Shown here one piece after another: positions 1-5,634 of a DNA stretch of 18,800 bases (within the stretch, counting starts at the first letter, position 1; every line of letters starts with the position of its first letter). The notes under the pieces are model-generated. The model saw only the letters and a list, made by a program, of their open reading frames with translations, did no database searches and had not been told where the DNA came from. The translations under genes and the position numbers were made by a program. Source of the stretch: a bacterium (GTDB lineage: Bacteria; JAMCPX01); contig JAJYJX010000024.1 of assembly GCA_021789095.1 (NCBI GenBank), positions 1-18,800 on the forward strand, written 5' to 3'.

Positions 1-633
1 TGTTTTAAATCTTAATGATGCAAAATGCTTGTCTATTTCATCCTTTACCTGAAAGGATAGATTATTTCTTGGGTCAAACATTGTCAACAAAATACCTTCT
101 ATCTCCAGCACATGGTTTATGTTCTCGGTTACGAGTTCCACGGTCTGCATGAGCTGACCGAGTCCTTCCATGGCATAATATTCACATTGCAGCGGGATAA
201 TAATGCTGTCTGCCGCTGTAAGTGCGTTTACTGTTAACAGTCCGAGCGACGGCGGACAGTCAATAATAATATAATCATAGTCGTCCCTGACATCCTTCAG
301 TACGTTTTTTAGCCTTGTTTCCCTTGATAAGACGTTGATGAGTTCTATTTCAGCGCCTATGAGCTCCTGGTTGGAAGGGGCAACCTGAAGATATGCAAGT
401 TCTGTTTGCTTTATAATCTGGGTTAATTTGCCCTTGCTTATGATTGCATGGTAGATGCTTTTTTCCAGGCCTGCCTTGTCGATATTAAATCCGCTTGTGG
501 AATTGCCCTGCGGATCCATGTCAACGAGCAGGATCCGCTTCTCTGCCACGGCAAGGCTTGCAGACAGGTTTACAGCCGTTGTCGTCTTGCCTACGCCGCC
601 TTTTTGATTAGCGATTGAGATTATTTTCCCCAT
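1..633 (-). CDS. parA: ParA/Soj family chromosome-partitioning ATPase (3' end cut by window)
   Basis: This is the first 211 codons of a ParA/Soj-type deviant Walker ATPase, read leftwards and open at the window edge. The start at 633 gives MGKIISIANQKGGVGKTTT, the usual Soj beginning. It carries the deviant Walker A box KGGVGKTT (residues 11-18, signature Lys11 and Lys16), the A' motif LLVDMDPQGNST and the Walker B stretch DYIIIDCPPSLGLLT. ParA proteins bind DNA non-specifically in the ATP state and work with ParB on parS sites to segregate chromosomes; ParB would be expected just left of the window but is not visible. About 40 C-terminal residues are missing compared with a typical Soj of around 250. 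The start codon has almost no room for a ribosome binding site (AAAGG lies one base upstream). The family call is firm; chromosomal rather than plasmid ParA is inferred from the housekeeping neighbours. Confidence 0.95.
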   Translation of the reverse strand, partial: MGKIISIANQKGGVGKTTTAVNLSASLAVAEKRILLVDMDPQGNSTSGFNIDKAGLEKSIYHAIISKGKLTQIIKQTELAYLQVAPSNQELIGAEIELINVLSRETRLKNVLKDVRDDYDYIIIDCPPSLGLLTVNALTAADSIIIPLQCEYYAMEGLGQLMQTVELVTENINHVLEIEGILLTMFDPRNNLSFQVKDEIDKHFASLRFKT

Positions 634-642
634 GCCTTTATT

Positions 643-671
643 TTTATGTCAGAACAAGATAAGTCTGTCAA
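643..671 (-). promoter_or_regulatory. Candidate sigma70 promoter for parA
   Basis: Read on the minus strand, a perfect TTGACA (-35, bases 671-666) is followed after exactly 17 bases by CATAAA (-10, bases 648-643, 4 of 6 consensus). The predicted transcription start falls only a few bases before the parA ATG at 633. The parA message would then have a very short leader or none, which fits the lack of a properly spaced Shine-Dalgarno. Seen by eye only. Confidence 0.5.
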
Positions 672-702
672 TGCAGAGCAAGGTTGCTGTTTTGAAAAAT
701 AA

Positions 703-729
703 GTCCTATAAGACCTATAGGACCTATTA
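703..729. repeat. Three tandem 9-bp units, consensus GACCTATAR, forming a hairpin
   Basis: Three adjacent 9-mers (GTCCTATAA, GACCTATAG, GACCTATTA) run up to the start codon of the release-factor-like gene. GTCCTATA (703-710) and TATAGGAC (716-723) also form a perfect 8-bp inverted repeat with a 5-base loop. The AGGA inside (719-722) sits 6 bases before the ATG at 729 and is probably the Shine-Dalgarno, so the repeat overlaps the translation start signal. Confidence 0.6.
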
Positions 730-1127
730 TGATCAGTGAAAGCAAGGGAAAAGAGCTCTCTCAAAGGATGCGGGAACTGGACATCCGGGAGCAGGACATT
801 GAAGAAAAATTCATCAGGGCGCAGGGGCACGGGGGCCAGCATTTGAATAAGGCTTCGACATGCGTATACCTGAAACATATTCCGACAGGCATAGAGGTTA
901 AGATGCAGAAGGAAAGATCGCAGTCGATCAACAGGTTTCTTGCAAGACGGCTTTTGGCCGATAAGGTTGAGCAGAGGATAATGGGGGAAAAGAGCCGCAT
1001 CATGCAGGAAATAGAAAAGCGCAGGCGGCAGAAAAGGAAACGATCAAAACGCGCAAAAGAGAAGATGCTTGAGGTCAAGAAAATGCAGTCCATGAAGAAA
1101 GCATTAAGAGGCAGGATAACAGAATAG
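729..1127 (+). CDS. Stand-alone GGQ-domain peptide chain release factor-like protein
   Basis: A 132-residue protein made almost entirely of a class-I release factor catalytic domain. It has GHGGQ at residues 33-37, followed by HLNKASTCVYLKHIPTGIEV and a KERSQSINR segment, the conserved RF-1 domain core. The GGQ glutamine loop triggers hydrolysis of peptidyl-tRNA in the ribosome. The codon-recognition (PxT/SPF) domain is absent, so it cannot be a normal RF1 or RF2. The C-terminal third is extremely basic (KRRRQKRKRSKRAK), recalling the tails with which ArfB and MTRFR/C12orf65-type factors enter an empty mRNA channel or a split 50S subunit. The likely role is rescue of stalled ribosomes, inferred from the domain layout. 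An AGGA sits 6 bases before the ATG. It diverges from parA and is followed by pncC after a 138-base gap containing repeats. Confidence 0.88.
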   Translation: MISESKGKELSQRMRELDIREQDIEEKFIRAQGHGGQHLNKASTCVYLKHIPTGIEVKMQKERSQSINRFLARRLLADKVEQRIMGEKSRIMQEIEKRRRQKRKRSKRAKEKMLEVKKMQSMKKALRGRITE

Positions 1128-1130
1128 GGA

Positions 1131-1146
1131 GAATATATATATATTC
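1131..1146. repeat. 16-bp AT palindrome just after the release-factor-like gene
   Basis: GAATATATATATATTC is a perfect palindrome that begins 4 bases after the TAG stop. Two flanking G-C pairs (1128-1129 with 1148-1149) extend it past one mismatch. No T tract follows, so it is a poor intrinsic terminator; it may simply be the boundary of the adjoining repeat. Confidence 0.4.
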
Positions 1147-1149
1147 CCC

Positions 1150-1217
1150 GTCATTCCGTGCTACGACACGGGATCCAGTGTTTAAGTGCATGAGTCCCGC
1201 CTATAGCTGGATGACAG
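1150..1217. repeat. Dispersed GTCATTCC-type palindromic repeat, degenerate copy
   Basis: It begins GTCATTCCGTG, folds back on CACGGGATCCAG (1167-1178) and ends near GCTGGATGACAGG. This is the same design as the clean copy at 8582-8647 (GTCATTCC, hairpin, GGAATCCAG, spacer, CTGGATTCC, hairpin, GGAATGAC). It fills most of the gap between the release-factor-like gene and pncC. Confidence 0.6.
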
Positions 1218-1265
1218 GAAGGAGCAATTGGATCCCTGCTTGATGACAAACAGGGGTGTGGATTT

Positions 1266-1739
1266 ATGAAAAGATTGGCAGAAAAACTCGGCGATCTCCT
1301 TATCAAACATAAGAAGACCCTCTCAACGGCAGAGTCGTGCACAGGCGGCATGATTGCAAAGGTCGTAACCGATATTCCGGGCAGCTCCCAATATTTTATG
1401 GGCGGGGTTGTCAGCTATTCCAATGAATCAAAGATAAAGCTTCTGCATGTTGACAGGGCATTGATAGCGAAACGCGGAGCTGTGTCAAAGGAGATTGCAT
1501 CTGCGATGGCAAAAGGCGTTCAAAGGCTTTTGCACACGGACTGTGCAATTGCAGTAACGGGCATAGCAGGCCCTGAAGGCGGCACGCCTGAAAAGCCTGT
1601 AGGCCTGGTTTACATTGCAGTCATTCATAATGATACTATCAGTATAAAAAGGTTTATATTTAAAAAAGACAGGGATGGAAACAGACAGTTAACAACGGAT
1701 GCTGCCATTAACATATTGATAAATATGCTGAATCCCTGA
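1266..1739 (+). CDS. pncC: Nicotinamide-nucleotide amidase, CinA C-terminal domain type
   Basis: A 157-residue stand-alone CinA C-terminal domain. The family hydrolyses nicotinamide mononucleotide to nicotinate mononucleotide and ammonia, recycling the NMN released by NAD-dependent DNA ligase. Family motifs are clear: TAESCTGG at residues 21-28 (containing the proposed catalytic serine), then GSSQYFMGGVVSYSNESK, and GIAGPEGGTPEKPVG around residues 99-113. Length is normal for PncC; the N-terminal MoCF-like domain of full CinA is absent. A purine-rich AGGGGTG lies upstream of the ATG. No transcription coupling to its neighbours is evident, since repeats separate it on both sides. Confidence 0.95.
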   Translation: MKRLAEKLGDLLIKHKKTLSTAESCTGGMIAKVVTDIPGSSQYFMGGVVSYSNESKIKLLHVDRALIAKRGAVSKEIASAMAKGVQRLLHTDCAIAVTGIAGPEGGTPEKPVGLVYIAVIHNDTISIKRFIFKKDRDGNRQLTTDAAINILINMLNP

Positions 1740-1762
1740 GATTACACTCGGGGTTGGTTGAC

Positions 1763-1793
1763 TTGACAGGCCAACTACACATATTCATATAAT
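1763..1793 (+). promoter_or_regulatory. Candidate sigma70 promoter for the M16 peptidase
   Basis: A perfect TTGACA (1763-1768) and a perfect TATAAT (1788-1793) are separated by 19 bases, 2 longer than ideal. The -35 box lies in the loop of a small inverted repeat (GTTGG 1753-1757, CCAAC 1771-1775). A start from here would give a leader of almost 190 bases that includes the hairpin repeat at 1859-1945. Confidence 0.5.
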
Positions 1794-1858
1794 AGTAGGC
1801 TGTTAGATAATTATCAATTTGTCGTCTGAATGGAGCACAGTCACGTCGTTTAGTGTAA

Positions 1859-1945
1859 ACGCCGCGAAGAATCCGTCGATCTGAGTAAAACGAAGAGTCT
1901 CGGTTTTAGATTCTTCGTGGCGTCAAGGCGCCCCTCAGAATGACA
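1859..1945. repeat. Dispersed hairpin repeat, GTCATTCTGAGG family
   Basis: ACGCCGCGAAGAATC (1859-1873) pairs with GATTCTTCGTGGCGT (1909-1923) over 15 bp with one G-T pair and a 35-base loop. The right flank ends CCCCTCAGAATGACA. On the minus strand this reads GTCATTCTGAGGGG then GCC...GAAGAATC, a layout I associate with widespread intergenic repeats in environmental bacteria. It lies in the predicted 5' leader of the M16 gene. Confidence 0.6.
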
Positions 1946-1988
1946 ATGCGGCACAGTTCCGGCAGCTTTAGAGGACGATGGAGGTATC

Positions 1989-4610
1989 ATGAAATTATAC
2001 ACGAAATTATACACAATGAAAATGGAAAACCTTCCCGCAGGCAATAATAAATATCAAAGGATAGAAGCTTTTACCCTTGATAACGGATTGAAGGTCTTTT
2101 ATGATCGTGTGCCCGATGCCCCGCTTGTATCAATACAGGCATGGGTCAATACAGGCAGTGCTGATGAGCCGCCGAGATTTGCAGGCATATCTCATTTCAT
2201 AGAGCATATGTTTTTTAAGGGAACATCAAGCAAACATATAGCGGCAATTGCAAAGGAGATAGAAGCACTCGGAGGCTATATAAATGCCTTTACATCATTC
2301 GAAGAAACGGTGTTTTATATAACCATTAAAAACGAGTATTTTAACAGGGCACTGCATGTTCTTGCCCAAACCATTATCAATCCGTCGTTTAATGAAGACG
2401 AATTAAAGATGGAGAGGGAGGTCGTGCTTGATGAGATTAAACGCGGCAAAGACGATACGTACCAGACATTGTTCCTGAAACTGTACGAACTTGCCTACAG
2501 GGACCATCCGTACAGCAGGCCTATTATAGGTTATGAGAGAACAGTGGGATCCCTCACAAGGGACAGTATACGTGCTTATTACAAACACTGGTATGTCCCT
2601 TCGAACATCAATCTCGTGATCGCCGGTGATGTACCGAGACAGCAGGTGGAACAGAGGGTTTACGATGCATTCGGCGTAATGAAGCACACCAGCGTAATCA
2701 GGCATATCAGGCCCAGGCGTCCTGAACAGAAGCTCCAGCAGGATGTTGTAAAAAGGCTTGACGTAAAGGATACCTATTATGCAATGGGCTTTCTGACCCC
2801 GTCCGTGTCAAACAATGACAGCTTTTCGCTTGAGGTATTGGCATACATACTCGGAGGGAATGACGCTTCCAGGCTGCAGCGAATCGTGAAGAAAGAAAAC
2901 GGCCTTGTTGACAGTATCATGGTTTCACATTCCGCCAACAAATATACCGGCTTTTTCAGCATAAGCGGTACGACCGAGCCGGAGAAACTGAAAAAGGCCC
3001 TCGGCAATATTATGAGCACCGTGTCGGACTCGAGGGTTCAACTTCCCACGCAGGAAGAGATAAATCGTGCAAAACAAATGCTGAAAAGCTCGTTTATATA
3101 TGATCTGGAAACAGTGAAACACCGTGCGATGAAGATAGGAGAGGCTGTTGTTGAGATGGGCGGGCTTGATTATATCATGGACTACACAAAAAATATTGAT
3201 ACGGTCAGCGCGGAAAGTATAGAAAATGTAATAGGCAAATACCTTAATTCCTGGCAGAGGAACGTTGTAACGATTTTACCCAGGAAGGATACCTACAATA
3301 AAAAGCACGTTCCTGCCGTGCATCCGGGTGTATCACGGGCAAGCGTATCGCCGGATTATGACCTTACCCATGCAGGGGACATTGTCATGGCATCATTCGA
3401 AAACGGGCTCCGGGTGATTGTCAAGGAAAAACACACAATACCTGCAGTGGCATTGTCTGCCGTCTTTCTGGGGGATATTACAGAAGAGCCTTCCGGCAAA
3501 ACAGGACTTATCAATCTTATGTCCATCATGCTGAAGAAGGGCACGCATTACAGGAAGGAAAGCGATATAGAAAGGGAGAGTGACAGTATATCAGGCATGT
3601 TTGCCTATGTCAGGACAAAACAATCCTTCGGCATAACAGGTGAATTCCTGAATAACTATACGGATGACGGATTAAACCTGTTTTCGGATATGCTGCTGCA
3701 CTCTACCTTTGACCCCGATGAGATGAACAGGACAAAGAAGGACATTATAGCGGACCTCAGGGTAGACAAGGACAATATAGGCCTGCAGGCAAGGAACGCA
3801 TTCTTAAAGCTCATCTACAGGCAGACACCGCTGAGTTTAACGGAAAAAGGCAACGAGCATACGATAAAAAGGATCACAAGGCCGGATTTAGTAAACATGT
3901 ATGACAGGCTCGTTTGCAGCAAAAACGGCGTTGTCTCGGTTGTTGGAGATATAAACAAAATGGATATAATAAAAAAGATTGCGCGGTACCTGTCCATGAT
4001 CAAAACCGGAAGGAGCTACATCCCGCCTGCACATGATATACAGCCACCTGTCCATGCAACAAAGATGGAAAAGTACAGGATGGAAAAGAACCAGGCCCAT
4101 ATTATAACAGGTACGCTTACGGTTCCCGTTAACCATAAAGACAGGTTCGCCATAATGCTCCTTGACCAGATACTCGGGGGACAGAGCGGCAGGCTGTTCA
4201 TAGAGCTGAGGGACAAGCGCGGCATATGCTACACGGTTCAAACCATAGGTGAATCAAAATTGAATAACAGGGGATGGTTCGGGATCTATACGGCAACATC
4301 GCCCGAAAGGGTGGAGATTTCTTTAAAGGTCATAGAATCGGAGCTGAAAAGGCTCTACAGCAAGGGCATCAATGATCTGGAACTCGAGAACAGCAAGAGG
4401 TACATACTTTCCGATTATGACAGCAGAAAACAAATGGCGTTGAGCATATCAAGCATGCTTGCTTACAATGAACTGTTCGAGCGCAGCGTTGATTACTATA
4501 ACAAGCTGCCGCAGTTTATAAAACAGGTGACAAGGAACGAGATTAACGCGGTCATCAAAAGGTACTTTTCCCCGGAAAGGTTCGCGACGCTTGTGCTTAT
4601 GCCGGATTAG
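1989..4610 (+). CDS. Two-domain M16 (insulinase/MPP-like) zinc metallopeptidase
   Basis: An 873-residue protein with two M16 units in one chain. The N-terminal unit is the catalytic one. It has the inverted zinc motif HFIEH at residues 69-73, the downstream GGYINAFTSFEETVFY segment and Glu149 in VVLDEI as the likely third ligand, about 75 residues on. The C-terminal unit (from about residue 460) lacks HxxEH, having GLINLMSIMLKKGT at that place. It keeps the LFIELRDKRGICYTV motif typical of the non-catalytic half. The arrangement resembles a fused catalytic/non-catalytic pair, whereas many bacterial M16B enzymes assemble from separate subunits. M16 enzymes form a closing chamber that degrades or trims peptides. 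No signal peptide is visible. GGAGG sits 4 bases before the ATG; the MKMEN methionine at residue 10 is an alternative start. The first codons contain a tandem 12-bp duplication (KLYT KLYT). gmhB starts 2 bases after the stop. Confidence 0.95.
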   Translation: MKLYTKLYTMKMENLPAGNNKYQRIEAFTLDNGLKVFYDRVPDAPLVSIQAWVNTGSADEPPRFAGISHFIEHMFFKGTSSKHIAAIAKEIEALGGYINAFTSFEETVFYITIKNEYFNRALHVLAQTIINPSFNEDELKMEREVVLDEIKRGKDDTYQTLFLKLYELAYRDHPYSRPIIGYERTVGSLTRDSIRAYYKHWYVPSNINLVIAGDVPRQQVEQRVYDAFGVMKHTSVIRHIRPRRPEQKLQQDVVKRLDVKDTYYAMGFLTPSVSNNDSFSLEVLAYILGGNDASRLQRIVKKENGLVDSIMVSHSANKYTGFFSISGTTEPEKLKKALGNIMSTVSDSRVQLPTQEEINRAKQMLKSSFIYDLETVKHRAMKIGEAVVEMGGLDYIMDYTKNIDTVSAESIENVIGKYLNSWQRNVVTILPRKDTYNKKHVPAVHPGVSRASVSPDYDLTHAGDIVMASFENGLRVIVKEKHTIPAVALSAVFLGDITEEPSGKTGLINLMSIMLKKGTHYRKESDIERESDSISGMFAYVRTKQSFGITGEFLNNYTDDGLNLFSDMLLHSTFDPDEMNRTKKDIIADLRVDKDNIGLQARNAFLKLIYRQTPLSLTEKGNEHTIKRITRPDLVNMYDRLVCSKNGVVSVVGDINKMDIIKKIARYLSMIKTGRSYIPPAHDIQPPVHATKMEKYRMEKNQAHIITGTLTVPVNHKDRFAIMLLDQILGGQSGRLFIELRDKRGICYTVQTIGESKLNNRGWFGIYTATSPERVEISLKVIESELKRLYSKGINDLELENSKRYILSDYDSRKQMALSISSMLAYNELFERSVDYYNKLPQFIKQVTRNEINAVIKRYFSPERFATLVLMPD

Positions 4611-4612
4611 AT

Positions 4613-5191
4613 ATGCCCGACAATAAAATCATTTTTCTTGACCGGGACGGGACCATCAACAAAGAAGACGGGTACATAACAAAGGTCGGGCAGCTTGAAC
4701 TGTACAGAGGAACAGTGCCTGCACTGAGGATGCTGAATGAAGCAGGGTACGGGATTGTAATCGTTTCCAATCAGGCTGGTGTTGCAAAGGGACTGCTGAC
4801 CGAATCTGAGCTTATGAAAATAAACAATGCACTGCTTGAAATGCTCGGGTCGGAAAACATCATGGTTGAAAGATTGTACTACTGCCCGCACCATCCGGAC
4901 GCAGTCATCCCTGAGTATAAAAAGGACTGCGAATGCCGAAAGCCCAGGACAGGGATGGTGCAAAGCGCGGAAAAAGCATTAAACGTATCAGCCAGGGGCG
5001 CCTATATGATAGGAGACAAACTTACGGATATGGAGCTTGCGCACAACTTCGGAGGCAAAGGCATACTGCTGCAAACGGGCTACGGCAAAGAAGAAGCGAG
5101 AAAGATCAACAGCACGGCGCATAATCCCGTATATATTGCCGGGGATATCCTGGACGCAGTGGAATGGCTGAAAGCGAACAATAAGTTATAA
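4613..5191 (+). CDS. gmhB: D-glycero-D-manno-heptose-1,7-bisphosphate 7-phosphatase (HAD family)
   Basis: A 192-residue HAD-superfamily phosphatase of the GmhB type. GmhB removes the 7-phosphate of heptose bisphosphate during synthesis of the ADP- or GDP-heptose used for LPS core or surface glycans. Visible motifs are FLDRDGT with Asp10 and Asp12, VSNQAG (motif II), CRKPRTGM supplying the motif III lysine, and MIGDKLTDMELA (motif IV). The zinc loop that marks the GmhB group is intact: Cys91, His93, Cys106 and Cys108. Histidinol-phosphate phosphatase (HisB-N) has a similar fold and is the main alternative, but no his genes lie nearby. The ATG follows the M16 stop by 2 bases, so the two are probably co-transcribed and translationally coupled. 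Confidence 0.93.
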   Translation: MPDNKIIFLDRDGTINKEDGYITKVGQLELYRGTVPALRMLNEAGYGIVIVSNQAGVAKGLLTESELMKINNALLEMLGSENIMVERLYYCPHHPDAVIPEYKKDCECRKPRTGMVQSAEKALNVSARGAYMIGDKLTDMELAHNFGGKGILLQTGYGKEEARKINSTAHNPVYIAGDILDAVEWLKANNKL

Positions 5192-5199
5192 TGAGGTAA

Positions 5200-5285
5200 A
5201 CCCCGTTAGAAGTCTGCATAGCATTTATATCAAGTTACCCTTAGGAAGATACGTCCTATGGTATATAATGGACTTCTAACGGGGT
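5200..5285. repeat. CCCCGTTAGAA inverted-repeat element, copy 1 (86 bp)
   Basis: A perfect 15-bp terminal inverted repeat: ACCCCGTTAGAAGTC (5200-5214) and GACTTCTAACGGGGT (5271-5285). The interior holds a smaller imperfect hairpin (CCTTAGGA against TCCTATGG). No T tract follows on either strand and no flanking target duplication is obvious. Copy 2 is at 13556-13656. Both copies stand directly upstream of a TTGACA. Confidence 0.75.
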
Positions 5286-5295
5286 GAAAAAATAC

Positions 5296-5323
5296 TTGAC
5301 AGGTTTTTTTATGCATGTATACT
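5296..5323 (+). promoter_or_regulatory. Strong sigma70-type promoter for the peptide/exported-protein cassette
   Basis: TTGACA (5296-5301), a 16-base spacer, then TATACT (5318-5323). The predicted start near 5330 is followed at once by the AAAGGGG ribosome binding site (5331-5337), so the 5' leader would be only about 14 bases. It lies 10 bases after the inverted-repeat element. Confidence 0.7.
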
Positions 5324-5343
5324 GATACAAAAAGGGGCTCAAT

Positions 5344-5538
5344 ATGTCCGAAAAAAGGCAAAACAAAATAACTGTCACGTCTGAAAAATCAGATACCAGT
5401 GCTGTTGCTTGTTCTAATCGGGAGGGAAAAAAGACATTTATTGAACCTGAGCTCAGAGAATATCCTTCTCTTAAAGAAGTAACACTGTTGACTATGTCGG
5501 GCGTTTCCGGCGCAACATTTTTTAAAACATTTAAGTAA
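5344..5538 (+). CDS. 64-residue peptide with lasso/RRE-type leader motif (putative RiPP-like precursor)
   Basis: A small hydrophilic protein preceded by AAAGGGG 6 bases before its ATG and by a good promoter. Residues 32-47 (FIEPELREYPSLKEVT) match the pattern aromatic-xx-P-x-L-xx-Tyr-(G)-x-L-xx-hydrophobic-T, which is the B1/RRE recognition signature of lasso peptide leaders, with Pro41 in place of the usual glycine. The remaining tail (LLTMSGVSGATFFKTFK) would be the core. It has no Asp or Glu and no Cys; the only cysteine is Cys23, upstream of the motif. A lasso macrolactam or a lanthionine ring therefore cannot form in the usual way. No B, C or other maturation gene is in the window. Proteins with this leader signature are often seen as orphan short ORFs in delta-type proteobacteria. 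The coding call rests on promoter, RBS and motif; a mature modified product is speculative. Confidence 0.72.
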   Translation: MSEKRQNKITVTSEKSDTSAVACSNREGKKTFIEPELREYPSLKEVTLLTMSGVSGATFFKTFK

Positions 5539-5545
5539 TTTAATG

Positions 5546-5572
5546 AAGTCACGCTGTGGCGTGGCTTTATTT
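5546..5572 (+). terminator. Hairpin between peptide and exported-protein genes, possible attenuator
   Basis: AAGTCACGC (5546-5554) pairs with GCGTGGCTT (5559-5567) over 9 bp with one G-U pair and a 4-base loop, followed by a short T-rich tail (TATTTGT). It resembles a weak intrinsic terminator and lies 8 bases after the peptide stop codon. It could lower transcription into the large downstream gene or stabilise the peptide mRNA. Confidence 0.5.
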
Positions 5573-5634
5573 GTAGATAGATGAATGCAAAAAATACAAA
5601 GACAGTGAAAAAAAATGCAAGAAAGGAGGAAAAT

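Noticed and set aside
5200-5285. Intrinsic terminator of gmhB
   Set aside because: The hairpin is strong but there is no T tract after it on either strand, and a similar element at 13556 sits in another context.
5344-5538. Calling the 64-residue ORF a genuine lasso peptide precursor
   Set aside because: The leader motif fits, but the core has no Asp or Glu at ring positions 7-9 and no lasso cyclase or protease gene is nearby. It was kept as leader-like only.
5581-5634. Upstream in-frame ATG as the start of the exported protein
   Set aside because: It has no ribosome binding site and would put a Lys/Asn-rich tail before the export signal, whereas the ATG at 5635 follows AAAGGAGGA.
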